Source: Tsukamurella paurometabola DSM 20162 (GTDB lineage Bacteria > Actinomycetota > Actinomycetes > Mycobacteriales > Mycobacteriaceae). Taken from it: a DNA stretch of 64,000 nucleotides. The stretch covers positions 682,001 to 746,000 of the forward strand of contig NC_014158.1 of NCBI RefSeq assembly GCF_000092225.1, in the 5' to 3' direction. Made by a program: the position numbers and the translations under genes. Shown here in pieces: positions 8,551 through 17,900 of the stretch; positions within the stretch are counted from its first letter, which is position 1, and every line of letters begins with the position of its first letter. A model generated the notes under the pieces. That model did not search any database. It worked only from the letters and a program-made list of their open reading frames with translations, and was not told the origin of the DNA.

Positions 8551-10761
8551 ATGATCGACGCCGTGACCCGGTTCGTCGCCCGCCGTGCCCGCCTCGTGCT
8601 CGTGCTCGCCGTCGTCGCGCTCGCCGGCCTCGGCCTGGCCGGTGCGGGTGTCGCGGACCGGCTGCAAGCCGGCGGGTACGTCGACCCGCAGGCCGAAGCG
8701 ATGCGCACGTACGACCGGATGAGCGAGGACTTCCACCGCGGCGGACTGCCACTGGTCCTGGCCGTCGCCGTGCCCGAGGGACAGACCCTGACCGACGGTG
8801 CCGCCGCCGGTCCCGCTGCCGCCCATGCCCGCGCGGTGATCGATGCGCTGAAACAGGATGCGCGGGTGGAGAGCGTGGTCGATGGATTCTCCACGCCCAC
8901 GCCGATGCTGGTCAGTGAGGACAAGCGCACCGCTCTGATCGTCGCCGCCATCGCAGGCGGCGAATCCGAGGCGCCGAAGAACTCCCAAAGGATCGTCGAC
9001 GCTCTTCCGGCACCGCCGGATTCGGTCACCGTCACTGCGGGTGGACAGGCCTACAGCTACAACCAGATCAACGAGCAGTCCTCGCGCGATCTGCTGGTCG
9101 CCGAGGCGGTGGCCATTCCGATCACCTTCTTGGTGTTGGTCTGGGTGTTCGGCGGCCTCATCGCTGCCGCGATCCCGGTGCTCATCGGTATCGCGGCGAT
9201 CATCGCGACCACGGGGATCCTGCGCGCCTTCACGGATTTCACCGACGTCTCGATCTTCGCGCTGAACCTCACCACCGCGATGGGACTGGCGCTCGCGATC
9301 GACTACACCCTGCTCGTGCTGAGCCGGTACCGCGAGGAGGTGATCGCCGGGCGGATGCGCGGCGACGATCCGGCCACGGTGCGCGCCCACGCATTGCGAC
9401 GCACCATGAACACGGCCGGCCGCACCGTGATCTTCTCCGCGGTCATCGTCGGACTCTCGCTCGCCGCGATGGCGATCTTTCCGATGTACTTCCTGCGCTC
9501 GTTCGCCTACGCCGGTGTGGCGGTCGTGCTCTTCGCCGCGCTCGCCACGCTGATCTTGACGCCCGCGATCCTCACCGTGCTCGGCGACCGCGTGGATGCG
9601 CTGAAGATCGGCCGCCGCAGGGCCGAGCCGGAGCCGCAGGCCAGTGCCTTCTATCGGATCACGCGACTGGTGCTGCGTCGCGCGATCCCGATCGGCGTGG
9701 CGCTCACTGCGATCCTGGTGCTGCTCGGAACCCCTTTCCTGAGTATCCATTTCGGCTTTCCCGATGACCGAGTGCTGCCGAGCGCGGCATCGTCGCACCA
9801 GGTGGGCGACACCATTCGGACCGACTTCGGCGAGGATGCGGCGGGCCAGGTCTCGGTGGTGCTCACCAGCCCCGTGGACGACGGTGCCGTGGCCGATTAC
9901 GCCACCCGGCTCTCACGGGTCGACGCGACGGGTGCCGTGGTCGCGCCGACCGGCACCTACCTGCACGGGAACCGTGTCGCCGATGGTGATCCCACCGCCC
10001 GCGCCGAGAACGGGACCACTTTGTTCACCGTCTCGTCCACCCTGGACCCGCTGTCGCCCGAGGCGTCCGATCAGCTGGACCGGCTGCGCGAGGTACCGTC
10101 GCCGGCCGAGTCCTCGTTCGGCGGATCCGCTCAGCTCAACCGGGATTCGGTGCAATCGATCCTGGACACCCTGCCCACGGTGCTGCTAGTGATCGCCGTG
10201 ACCACGTTCATCTTGCTGTTCCTGCTCACCGGCAGCGTGGTTCTCCCGCTCAAGGCTCTGGTGATGAACGTGATCTCCCTGACCGCCGTGTTCGGTGCGC
10301 TGGTCGCGATCTTCCAGTGGGGCTGGATCGGAGGGCTCGGGACCACCGTGACCGGCGCGATCATCGCGAACATGCCGGTACTGATGTTCTGCATCGCCTT
10401 CGGTCTGTCGATGGACTACGAGGTATTCCTGCTGTCCCGGATCAAGGAGTTCTGGGACCACTCGCCGATCAAGGATCGGGACGCCAACGACGAGGCCGTC
10501 GCCATGGGGATCGCGCGCACCGGACGCGTCGTGACCGCTGCGGCGCTGCTCATGGCGATCGTGTTCGCCGCTATCGGCTTCGCCGGCGTCTCCTTCATGA
10601 AGATGTTCGGTGTGGGCATGATGATCGCGGTACTGTTGGACGCCACCATCATCCGCATGCTTCTGGTGCCCGCATTCATGCGGGTGGCGGGTACCTGGAA
10701 TTGGTGGGCACCGGCGCCGCTGCGGCGCCTCCACGAACGAGTCGGCCTGCGGGAGTCCTAG
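8551..10761 (+). CDS. MMPL-family RND exporter
   Basis: A 736-residue inner-membrane transporter with two halves, each with one leading membrane segment, a periplasmic loop and five more membrane segments. The proton-relay Asp-Tyr pairs appear in LALAIDYTLLVLSRYREE (first half, about residue 250) and LSMDYEVFLLSRIKEFWD (second half, about residue 625). The family exports lipids, siderophores or drugs by proton antiport; the cargo here is unknown. GGAG precedes the ATG by seven bases. The stop is directly followed by the ATG of a TetR regulator, so they form one operon under the operator at 8497-8521. Confidence 0.92.
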   Translation: MIDAVTRFVARRARLVLVLAVVALAGLGLAGAGVADRLQAGGYVDPQAEAMRTYDRMSEDFHRGGLPLVLAVAVPEGQTLTDGAAAGPAAAHARAVIDALKQDARVESVVDGFSTPTPMLVSEDKRTALIVAAIAGGESEAPKNSQRIVDALPAPPDSVTVTAGGQAYSYNQINEQSSRDLLVAEAVAIPITFLVLVWVFGGLIAAAIPVLIGIAAIIATTGILRAFTDFTDVSIFALNLTTAMGLALAIDYTLLVLSRYREEVIAGRMRGDDPATVRAHALRRTMNTAGRTVIFSAVIVGLSLAAMAIFPMYFLRSFAYAGVAVVLFAALATLILTPAILTVLGDRVDALKIGRRRAEPEPQASAFYRITRLVLRRAIPIGVALTAILVLLGTPFLSIHFGFPDDRVLPSAASSHQVGDTIRTDFGEDAAGQVSVVLTSPVDDGAVADYATRLSRVDATGAVVAPTGTYLHGNRVADGDPTARAENGTTLFTVSSTLDPLSPEASDQLDRLREVPSPAESSFGGSAQLNRDSVQSILDTLPTVLLVIAVTTFILLFLLTGSVVLPLKALVMNVISLTAVFGALVAIFQWGWIGGLGTTVTGAIIANMPVLMFCIAFGLSMDYEVFLLSRIKEFWDHSPIKDRDANDEAVAMGIARTGRVVTAAALLMAIVFAAIGFAGVSFMKMFGVGMMIAVLLDATIIRMLLVPAFMRVAGTWNWWAPAPLRRLHERVGLRES

Positions 10762-11478
10762 ATGACGGCGGAGAAGCGGCAGCGCTCCAAGCGCGGCGAC
10801 GGCGAGCGCCTGGGCGCCGACATACTCGACGCGGCAACACAACTCCTGATCGAGACCGGAAGTGCCGAAGCCGTGTCGATCCGTGGTGTCGCGAACCGGG
10901 TCGGCGTCACGCCACCGTCGATCTACCTGCACTACTCCGATAAGGAGGCGCTGCTCACCGCCGTGGTGGCTCGTTACCTCGGCCAGCTCGACGAGGAGAT
11001 GACCGCCGCCGAAGCCGATGCCACCACTCCGCTGGACGCCGCGCGCGCCCAAGGCCTCGCCTTCGTCCGGTTCGCTCTCGCGACCCCCGAGTTGTACCGG
11101 CTGGCCGCGATGACCCCGTCGGAGTCGGCCTCCGACGTGGACACTGTGCTCAACGCCGCCGCGTTCAGTCACCTCGAGGACACCGTGCGGAGATTGCAGG
11201 ACGAGGGCTATTACCCGCCGGGCGATCCACGGCCCATCGCGCTGCAGATGCTGACGATCGTGCACGGAGTCGCCTCGCTGCTGGTAGCCAAGCCCTTCCT
11301 GCCCTGGGGGGATCCGATCGAGTACGCGGACCGGGTGATCGGCGGCGCCTGCCTCGGCATCGCCCTCACCACCGGCATGGACGAGCTTCCCACCGGCGCA
11401 CAGGCCTTGGAGACGGTGCGCGCGTTGCGCGGCCACATCGACGACTCGGGCCGATCGGGTGCTGCGCACAGCACCTGA
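10762..11478 (+). CDS. TetR/AcrR-family regulator of the MMPL operon
   Basis: A 238-residue regulator with an N-terminal TetR DNA-binding domain (about residues 15-65: DAATQLLIETG, then VANRVGVTPPSIYLHYSDKEALL) and a larger ligand domain. The basic leader KRQRSKRGDG is common in the family. Its ATG directly follows the exporter's stop codon, so it is co-transcribed. Repression of its own operon through the 25-bp dyad at 8497-8521, relieved by an exporter substrate, is inferred. The last codons form one arm of a long hairpin. Confidence 0.9.
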   Translation: MTAEKRQRSKRGDGERLGADILDAATQLLIETGSAEAVSIRGVANRVGVTPPSIYLHYSDKEALLTAVVARYLGQLDEEMTAAEADATTPLDAARAQGLAFVRFALATPELYRLAAMTPSESASDVDTVLNAAAFSHLEDTVRRLQDEGYYPPGDPRPIALQMLTIVHGVASLLVAKPFLPWGDPIEYADRVIGGACLGIALTTGMDELPTGAQALETVRALRGHIDDSGRSGAAHST

Positions 11479-11488
11479 TCGGCCCGAG
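11445..11488. terminator. 20-bp hairpin between convergent genes
   Basis: Arms of 20 bases (CTCGGGCCGATCGGGTGCTG and its near-perfect complement, one G-T pair) enclose the loop CGCA. The hairpin spans the TetR stop codon and ends seven bases before the 3' end of the convergent dehydrogenase gene. It is probably a bidirectional terminator without a T-run. Confidence 0.6.
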
Positions 11489-11495
11489 GTAGCGG

Positions 11496-13460
11496 CTAGT
11501 GGACGGCGACGCTGTTCGCCGGGTCGAGCATCGGAACATCGAGTGCCGTCGCGGGAATGCCGAAGGCGTCGACCAGCGACTCGGCGATCGGCCGGGCCTT
11601 GCCGCACAACTCGTTCACGCCGCGCCGGATGGCCTTGGCCCGCTCCACCGACACCTGGCGGTGCATCAGGTACCACCCCAGGTCGCGCTCGAGTAGCGAG
11701 TACACGTACAGGTTGCGCATCAGTTTGAGCGCATCGCGGGTCTCGCGGTCCGTGACGTCGGTGATCACGTCCACGAAGGACTCCAGCACGATCCGCTCGA
11801 TGTGCGCCTCGCCCACCTTGATCAGGTGGTCCTGGGTCTCGGTGAACACCTCGAGCGGGTCCTCGTCGGGATCCTTCGCGCGGCGCATCCGGTCGGCTGC
11901 GGTGCGCAGCAGGTGATTCTCTCGGTTGCGGAGCAGGCGCAGCTGGGTGCCCGGGTGGGTGAGATCGCTCTCCTCGGTGTCCTCGTTGGAGTCGTCGAGC
12001 AGGGTCTGCACCACCTGGCGCGCTGCGGTCTTCTCCAGCACCACATCGCGGGCCATCTCCGCCACGAAGCGCACCCAGCCCACGGCGTCGAGGCCCTGGA
12101 CGTCGGCAGCGTAGGCAGTGAGCTGCTCCTTCGCGACCAGTTGGGTGAGCACCAGATTGTCGCCCTCGAACGTGGTGAACACGTCGATGTCGCCGCGCAG
12201 CAACGGAAGCCGATTCTCCGATAGGTAACCGGCGCCACCACAAGCCTCGCGGGCCGCGCTGATCGCGTCCGACGCGAGCCGGGTGTGACCGGCCTTGATC
12301 GCCGCAGCCTTGCCTTCGATCTCGCGGCTGTAGTCCGGATCGATGCTGTCGGGATCGGCGGTCTGCAGCTCGTGCAGTTCGGCCGTGAGTTCGTTCTGCG
12401 CCAACGCGAACGCGTACGCGCGCGCCACCAGCGGAAGCAGCCGTCGTTGGTGTGTTCGGTAGTCCAGCAGCAGGAGTTCGTTATCGCCGCCGGGCGCATC
12501 GAACTGCCGGCGGACCAGCGCGTACTTGGTGGCCAGGGCGATACCGAGGCGGCCGGCGGCACCAGCGGCGGCGCCCACGGTGACCCGGCCACGAATCAGG
12601 GTGCCGAGCATCGTGAAGAACCGACGGTTGTCGGATTCGATGGGACTGGAATAGGTTCCGTCGTCCGCGACGTCGGCGTACCGGTTCAATAGATCGACCC
12701 GCGGGATGCGTACGCGGTCGAACACGATCCGGCCGTTGTCGACGCCGGGCAGGCCGCCCTTGTAACCGCAGTCCGAGGTGGTGACACCCGGTAGGTCGTC
12801 GCCGTTCGCGTCCCGGATCGGCACCACGAAGCAGTGCACGCCACGGCCTGTGGGTTCTTCGCCCGGTCCGCCGGTGATGAGCTGCGCGAACACCGCGGCG
12901 TAGCGGGCGTGCTTACCCGCGCCACCGATGTAGTCCTTGCGTGCGCTGGAGGTGGGGGAGTGGATCTCGAACTCGCCGGTCTCCGGAAGGTACGTGGCCG
13001 TGGTCTCCAATTCCTGCACATTGGAGCCGTGGCCCGTCTCGGTCATGGCGAAACAGCCGAGCACGTCCAGGTCGATCAGGCCGCGGACATAGGTGTCGTG
13101 GTGGTATCGGGTGCCCAGGTTCTCCACCGCACCGCCGAACAGGCCCCACTGCACGCCGGCCTTCACCATCAGCGACAGATCGCCGTAGCCGAGGGTCTCG
13201 ATCGCCGTGACCGCGGCACCCACATCACCCGTGCCGCCGTGCTCGGTGCGGAAGCCGTCCGCCGGGAAGCCCAGCGGCACCATCTGTTTCATCTGTCCGA
13301 GCACCAGCTCGCGGTAGTCGTCCAGACTCAGGCCGGCGCGGGGAACCACGCCCTGGTCCTGGATCTGGCCCCGCACCACGTCTCTCGTATCGGCCCACCG
13401 GCCGTCGAGGATCGTGCGCAGGGCTGCGGTCAGTTCGGGCGACGATGCCGGGGAACTCAT
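11496..13460 (-). CDS. acyl-CoA dehydrogenase/oxidase family protein
   Basis: A 654-residue flavoprotein with acyl-CoA dehydrogenase N-terminal, middle (CFAMTETGHGSNVQELETTATY) and C-terminal domains (RRQFDAPGGDNELLLLDYRTHQ; AREACGGAGYLSENRLP), followed by about 180 further residues as in peroxisomal-type acyl-CoA oxidases. It oxidises acyl-CoA to enoyl-CoA using FAD; whether the electron acceptor is oxygen or ETF cannot be told. The ATG at 13460 is chosen because TACGGT lies seven bases upstream in the leaderless arrangement; a GTG nine bases earlier is possible. Confidence 0.9.
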   Translation of the reverse strand: MSSPASSPELTAALRTILDGRWADTRDVVRGQIQDQGVVPRAGLSLDDYRELVLGQMKQMVPLGFPADGFRTEHGGTGDVGAAVTAIETLGYGDLSLMVKAGVQWGLFGGAVENLGTRYHHDTYVRGLIDLDVLGCFAMTETGHGSNVQELETTATYLPETGEFEIHSPTSSARKDYIGGAGKHARYAAVFAQLITGGPGEEPTGRGVHCFVVPIRDANGDDLPGVTTSDCGYKGGLPGVDNGRIVFDRVRIPRVDLLNRYADVADDGTYSSPIESDNRRFFTMLGTLIRGRVTVGAAAGAAGRLGIALATKYALVRRQFDAPGGDNELLLLDYRTHQRRLLPLVARAYAFALAQNELTAELHELQTADPDSIDPDYSREIEGKAAAIKAGHTRLASDAISAAREACGGAGYLSENRLPLLRGDIDVFTTFEGDNLVLTQLVAKEQLTAYAADVQGLDAVGWVRFVAEMARDVVLEKTAARQVVQTLLDDSNEDTEESDLTHPGTQLRLLRNRENHLLRTAADRMRRAKDPDEDPLEVFTETQDHLIKVGEAHIERIVLESFVDVITDVTDRETRDALKLMRNLYVYSLLERDLGWYLMHRQVSVERAKAIRRGVNELCGKARPIAESLVDAFGIPATALDVPMLDPANSVAVH

Positions 13461-13467
13461 GGTTCCC

Positions 13468-13473
13468 ACCGTA
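13468..13473 (-). promoter_or_regulatory. -10 hexamer of the acyl-CoA dehydrogenase/oxidase gene
   Basis: On the minus strand TACGGT lies seven bases before the ATG at 13460, pointing to a leaderless mRNA and deciding the start. Confidence 0.45.
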
Positions 13474-13511
13474 CCGATCGTGGGCGAAATGTGGGGCTTG
13501 CGCGACCGGGA

Positions 13512-15092
13512 TCACCCTCGGCCGGTATCGGGCGATGAGGCGCCGCTCGGTGCATCCCAACTGAGGGTCTTGCCCCGGAAGAACGCGGGATGGCGGGCCC
13601 GTCGCACCAGCATCAGCATCGTGCCGAGCAGAAGCAGGCCGAAGCCGATGTAGAACACCAAGCCGATGCCGAACAGCTCGGCACCGCTGCCGTTGCCGGG
13701 ATCGAGGCTCTCCTGCAGCGAGACGAGGAAGACAGCGGCGAGCATGAGTCCGCCGATCAAGGGGAACACCAGCTTGTAGATCACGTTGTGGGCGCTGGCG
13801 AACAGTTCCCGCCGGAAGTACCAGACGCACGCGAAGGCGGTGATGCTGTAGTACCAGCAGATCATGATTCCCAGCGCCGCAATGGTATCGACCAGGGCCC
13901 GTTCGGAGAGAAGCTTGACCGCGGTGTAGAAGACGCTGGTGGTGATCCCCGCGACCACGGTGGCGTAGGTCGGAACCAGATACCTGGGATGGATCGACGC
14001 GAGCTTACGGGGGAACGCGCCGTACGCCCCCATCGCGAGCATGGTGCGCGCTGCTGGGAGGAACGTGGTCTGCAGGCTCGCCGCCGACGACGCGAAGATG
14101 GCGAGGAACAACAGCAGGCCACCGGAGGTGCCCATCACCGGATCGGCCAGTGGCCGGAAGACGTTCTCCGCGTTGTCGGGGTTGCCCAGGCCGAGGCCCT
14201 CGGATCCCACCCCCGCGTACATCATCACCGCCACCGCGACCAGCAGGTAGGTCAGCAGGATGGTGATCACGGCCAGCAGGCCGGCCCGGCCGGGTACCTT
14301 GTGCGGATCCTTCGATTCCTCGCCGAGAGTGAGGCAGGTATCCCACCCCCAGAACGCGAAGATCGAGCCGGTGACGCCGACGACGAAGGCGGCGATGGTG
14401 ACTCCCGTGAACGGGTTGAACCAGTCGATCGAGAACGCCAGGCCGGTGGGCGCCGAGGTGGATTTGGCGATCGCGAACGCGGCGAACGCCACGAGCACGA
14501 CGAGCTGGAACCCGACGAGCACGTATTGCAGCTTCTCGCTGGTGGTGATGCCGCGGCCGGCGATCCACGTCGCGACGGCGATGAAGGCAAGCGTGGTCGC
14601 GATGTTGACGGCCGTGTTCTGCGATAACTCGGCGATGGATTCGTTGCCCGTCAGTTGGGCGATGAACAGGTAGAAGTACTCGACGGCGATTGCCGCGAGG
14701 TTGGAGAGCACGATGATCGTGGCGAGCACCATGCCCCACCCGCACATCCAACCGACGTACGGGCCGAAGGCCTTGGTGGACCAGGTGAATGAAGCACCGC
14801 AGTCGGGCAGCCGGGAGTTGAGCTCGCGGTAGGCGTATGCGGTGAGGAACATCGGAATGAAACCCGCGATGAAGATCGCGGGCATCTTCAAACCCACTGC
14901 GGCGACGATCAGCCCGATGCTCGCCGTGAGCGTGTAACCGGGTGCCACGGTGGATATCCCGAGGACGACACCATCGAGGAGGCCGACCTTGCCGGGGGCA
15001 AGGCCCTTGTCCTCGAGGCCTTCCTGGTTCGACTGATCGCCGGACGCGCTCGCCGCGCCCGGCACCGCGCCGCCTATCGGACCGCTCCGCAC
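13512..15092 (-). CDS. APC-family amino acid/polyamine permease
   Basis: A 526-residue transporter with about 12 to 14 membrane segments. The first segment carries the APC pattern GVVLGISTVAPGYTLTASIG, and later blocks (FTWSTKAFGPYVGWMCGWG, FWGWDTCLTLGEESKDP) are typical of amino acid and polyamine carriers. The GTG at 15092 overlaps the amidase stop; a GTG at 15065 is an alternative, and neither has a strong ribosome site. It is the last gene of the amine oxidase-agmatine deiminase-amidase run, so uptake of agmatine, putrescine or a related amine is inferred. Confidence 0.88.
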   Translation of the reverse strand: MRSGPIGGAVPGAASASGDQSNQEGLEDKGLAPGKVGLLDGVVLGISTVAPGYTLTASIGLIVAAVGLKMPAIFIAGFIPMFLTAYAYRELNSRLPDCGASFTWSTKAFGPYVGWMCGWGMVLATIIVLSNLAAIAVEYFYLFIAQLTGNESIAELSQNTAVNIATTLAFIAVATWIAGRGITTSEKLQYVLVGFQLVVLVAFAAFAIAKSTSAPTGLAFSIDWFNPFTGVTIAAFVVGVTGSIFAFWGWDTCLTLGEESKDPHKVPGRAGLLAVITILLTYLLVAVAVMMYAGVGSEGLGLGNPDNAENVFRPLADPVMGTSGGLLLFLAIFASSAASLQTTFLPAARTMLAMGAYGAFPRKLASIHPRYLVPTYATVVAGITTSVFYTAVKLLSERALVDTIAALGIMICWYYSITAFACVWYFRRELFASAHNVIYKLVFPLIGGLMLAAVFLVSLQESLDPGNGSGAELFGIGLVFYIGFGLLLLGTMLMLVRRARHPAFFRGKTLSWDAPSGASSPDTGRG

Positions 15093-16861
15093 ACGCGGGG
15101 CGGCACGACCCGCCGAGTACCCGATGCGGTGGTCGACTCGACCGCCGCCGCCAGGGTGAGCAAGCGGTTGTCGTCCCACGCGCGCCCGGCGAGCGTGACC
15201 CCGACCGGCATCCCGCAGTCCTTCATCGCCCCCATCGGAACGGTGACCGTCGGTATTCCGCAATGGCGCAGTGCGAGATTGCCGTTCGCGACCCATACGC
15301 CATTGCGCCAGGCCAGATCAGCGGCTCCGGGGTCGGTGTCGGCATCGGCCGGACCGACCCCGGCCATGGCGGGGAAGACGAGCGCGTCGAGGCCGAGACG
15401 ATCCATCCACTCCTCCAGATCGATCTGCCGGGTGCGCTCCAATCCCCGCAGGCCGTCGGCGAGCGGTGGAAAGGCAGAAGCCAGGGCGGGTGGCTCTAGA
15501 CGATCCCAGTCCCGCACGTACTGCGGGTACAGGGCGAGATCGTCGGAGAAGCCGTCGTAGCGATCCGGCAGGGTACCGTCGGGGTGCGGGAAGATCGTGG
15601 CCCCATCGACCTCTCGCAGACTCCCCAGCTGTGGGTCACCGTTCGCCTGGAGGAAGTCCTCCCAGGCCCAGGCGGCGAGCGGTCCCACCTCCGTCTCGAG
15701 ATACTCGGCATCGACCAGACCCCGGGTGGAGATGGTGGGTGCAGCCGGTCGGTCGCCCTCGTAGTTGCTGATCAGCGGGAAGTCGACATCCACCACGAGA
15801 GCGCCGGCCGCTTCGAGGTCGGCCCGCAGCGCATTCCACAGGTCCAGGACGGCGGGGGTGGTCTCGATCCGTCGTCCCATCGGTCCGCCGACGCCGGTGT
15901 CGGACGTGCGATCGCCACCGGTACCCGCATCGGCGTCCTCGTTGATGTACATCCGCGGCACTCCCAGCCGGACACCGGCGAGCGCGTCTGCGGCCCGGGG
16001 CAGATCCGGATAGGACGGTGGCCGCACGGCGGACGCCGCCGGGATCTCGATCCACGGCTGCACGCGCCAGAAGTCTCCACGCGCGGTCCGGTCGTCGGCG
16101 ACGATGACGTCGAGTACATCGAGCATGTCGGACATGGACCGGGTGTGTGGCACGACCACGTCCATGGTCGGTACCAGGGGCCAGTTCCCGCGCACTGAGA
16201 TCACCCCTCGCGACGGTGTGTACGCGCACAGCGAGTTGCACGACGCCGGTGCCCGACCGGACGACCAGGTCTCCTCGGCGAGGCCGAACGCCGCGAGCTC
16301 GGCCGCGGTCGCGGTGCCCGAACCGTTCGACGAACCGGACGCGAAGGCGCTCGTGAGAAAAGCGGAGTTGTACGGACTTTCGGCGCGGCCGTGCACGCCG
16401 CGCTGCATGCCGCCGTTGGCCATCGGGGGCATCGTCGTCAGGCCGAGCAGGATCGCCCCACCCGCGCGGAGGCGCTCGATGGTGAAGGCATCCCACTGCG
16501 CGATCAGATCGGCGAACGCCGGTGAGCCGGCGGGGACCGGCAACCCGCGCACCATGTACGACTCCTTCGCCGTGTACGGGATGCCGTCGAGCGGACCGAG
16601 GACGGCACCGCGCGCCCGCCGATCGTCCGAGGCCGCCGCTTCCGCGAGCGCATCGGGATTCATCACGACGACGGAATTGAGCGGCACGCCGCCGTCCGCC
16701 GCCCGGCCGTCTGCGCGCGTGGGGTCGACGCGGTCGAAGCGCGCGATCCGGGCGAGGTACGCCTCGGCGAGGCCGGTCGCGGTGATCTGCCCCGTCTCCA
16801 GCGCGTGCCGTAACTGGGCGATCGATCGGCCCGTCACGTCGTAGCCCGTCACGTCATGCAT
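15074..16861 (-). CDS. amidase-signature family hydrolase
   Basis: A 595-residue amidase-signature protein. The catalytic Lys is in DGIPYTAKESYMVRG, and the Ser-rich stretch SGSSNGSGTATAAELAAFG leads to EETWSSGRAPASCNSL with the cis-Ser and nucleophilic Ser. The sequence between the serines differs from the common GTDTGGSIR form, placing it in a less studied subgroup. The ATG overlaps the agmatine deiminase stop by eight bases. From context it could hydrolyse N-carbamoylputrescine or another amide of the pathway, although that step is usually done by nitrilase-family enzymes, so the assignment is speculative. Confidence 0.88.
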   Translation of the reverse strand: MHDVTGYDVTGRSIAQLRHALETGQITATGLAEAYLARIARFDRVDPTRADGRAADGGVPLNSVVVMNPDALAEAAASDDRRARGAVLGPLDGIPYTAKESYMVRGLPVPAGSPAFADLIAQWDAFTIERLRAGGAILLGLTTMPPMANGGMQRGVHGRAESPYNSAFLTSAFASGSSNGSGTATAAELAAFGLAEETWSSGRAPASCNSLCAYTPSRGVISVRGNWPLVPTMDVVVPHTRSMSDMLDVLDVIVADDRTARGDFWRVQPWIEIPAASAVRPPSYPDLPRAADALAGVRLGVPRMYINEDADAGTGGDRTSDTGVGGPMGRRIETTPAVLDLWNALRADLEAAGALVVDVDFPLISNYEGDRPAAPTISTRGLVDAEYLETEVGPLAAWAWEDFLQANGDPQLGSLREVDGATIFPHPDGTLPDRYDGFSDDLALYPQYVRDWDRLEPPALASAFPPLADGLRGLERTRQIDLEEWMDRLGLDALVFPAMAGVGPADADTDPGAADLAWRNGVWVANGNLALRHCGIPTVTVPMGAMKDCGMPVGVTLAGRAWDDNRLLTLAAAVESTTASGTRRVVPPRVCGAVR

Positions 16862-17900
16862 GGGGCGTCCTCGGTTGCTGTTGGGTGATGCAATGGATGC
16901 CGCCGCCGAACGCGAAGACATCGCGCGCGTCCACCAGCTCGACGGTGCGGTCCGGATAGCAGGACCGGAGAATCTCTCGGGCCCGCTCGTCGGCATCCGG
17001 ATCGCCGAAGGCGCACAGGATCACGGCCCCGTTGCACACGTAGTGGTTGATGTAGGAGTAGTCCACCCACTCCCCTTCGGCGTCGCGCAGCGTGCTGGGA
17101 GCCGGGAGATCCAGGATGCGCAGCGGGTGTCCTGTTGCGTCTGTGGATTCCTCGAGTACTCGGCGCAGCGCGCGCGTCACCTCGTGATCGGGATGCGCGG
17201 GATCGTCCTGCCGGTGCAGCAGGACCTGCCCGCCGGGCGTGAACGCGGCGACGATATCGACGTGCCCCCGGGTGCCGAATTCGTCGTAGTCGCGGGACAG
17301 GCCGCGCGGCAACCAGATCGCGTGCGTGGTGCCGAGGTGTAGATGGATCTCCCGCTCCACGTCCTCACGGGTCCATCCGGGATTGCGCGCCGGGTCGAGT
17401 TGCACCGTGTCGGTGAGCAACACGGAGCCCCGCCCGTCGATATGGAAGCCGCCGCCCTCGGTCACCATCGAGGAGTCGTGGACCGGTGCGCCGGCCAGGT
17501 CGGCGACGCGCCGGCCCAGCCGCGCGTCGTTCTCCCACGCGGCCCACGATTGGGCTCCCCAGCCGTTGAACGTCCAGTCCACTGCGCGCAGAAGGATGCC
17601 GTCGGTGCCGGCGTCGTCGGTGACGAAGGTCGGACCGGTATCCCGGATCCAGGCGTCGTCGAGTGGTTGTGTCACGACGGTGACGTCATCGGGGAGCAGG
17701 GACGTCGCCACGGCCTCGTCGCCGGGGGCCGCCACCATGGTCACCGGTTCGTAGCGAGCGATCGTCGCCGCCACGCGGGCCCAGGCGGTCCGGGCACGCC
17801 CGAGCGGCGTCGAGCCCTCCGCGCCGAAGGTCGAGTTGGCGACGGGGAAGGCCATCCACGTCCGGGCGTGCGGGGACCACTCGGCGGGCATCGTCGTCAT
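16854..17900 (-). CDS. agmatine deiminase family protein
   Basis: A 348-residue member of the bacterial peptidyl-arginine/agmatine deiminase family. The active-site signature GGGIHCITQQQP is at the C-terminus with nucleophile Cys337; other conserved pieces are DDAWIRDTGPTF, TEGGGFHIDGRG and GHVDIVAAF. The family converts agmatine to N-carbamoylputrescine and ammonia. The ATG overlaps the amine oxidase stop (ATGA), so translation is coupled. Its neighbours make a polyamine degradation role likely. Confidence 0.92.
   Translation of the reverse strand: MTTMPAEWSPHARTWMAFPVANSTFGAEGSTPLGRARTAWARVAATIARYEPVTMVAAPGDEAVATSLLPDDVTVVTQPLDDAWIRDTGPTFVTDDAGTDGILLRAVDWTFNGWGAQSWAAWENDARLGRRVADLAGAPVHDSSMVTEGGGFHIDGRGSVLLTDTVQLDPARNPGWTREDVEREIHLHLGTTHAIWLPRGLSRDYDEFGTRGHVDIVAAFTPGGQVLLHRQDDPAHPDHEVTRALRRVLEESTDATGHPLRILDLPAPSTLRDAEGEWVDYSYINHYVCNGAVILCAFGDPDADERAREILRSCYPDRTVELVDARDVFAFGGGIHCITQQQPRTPHA

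Noticed and set aside
13590-14627. 345-codon plus-strand frame opposite the permease
   Set aside because: It is the His/Arg/Asp-rich complement of a clear membrane transporter, a shadow typical of high-GC DNA.
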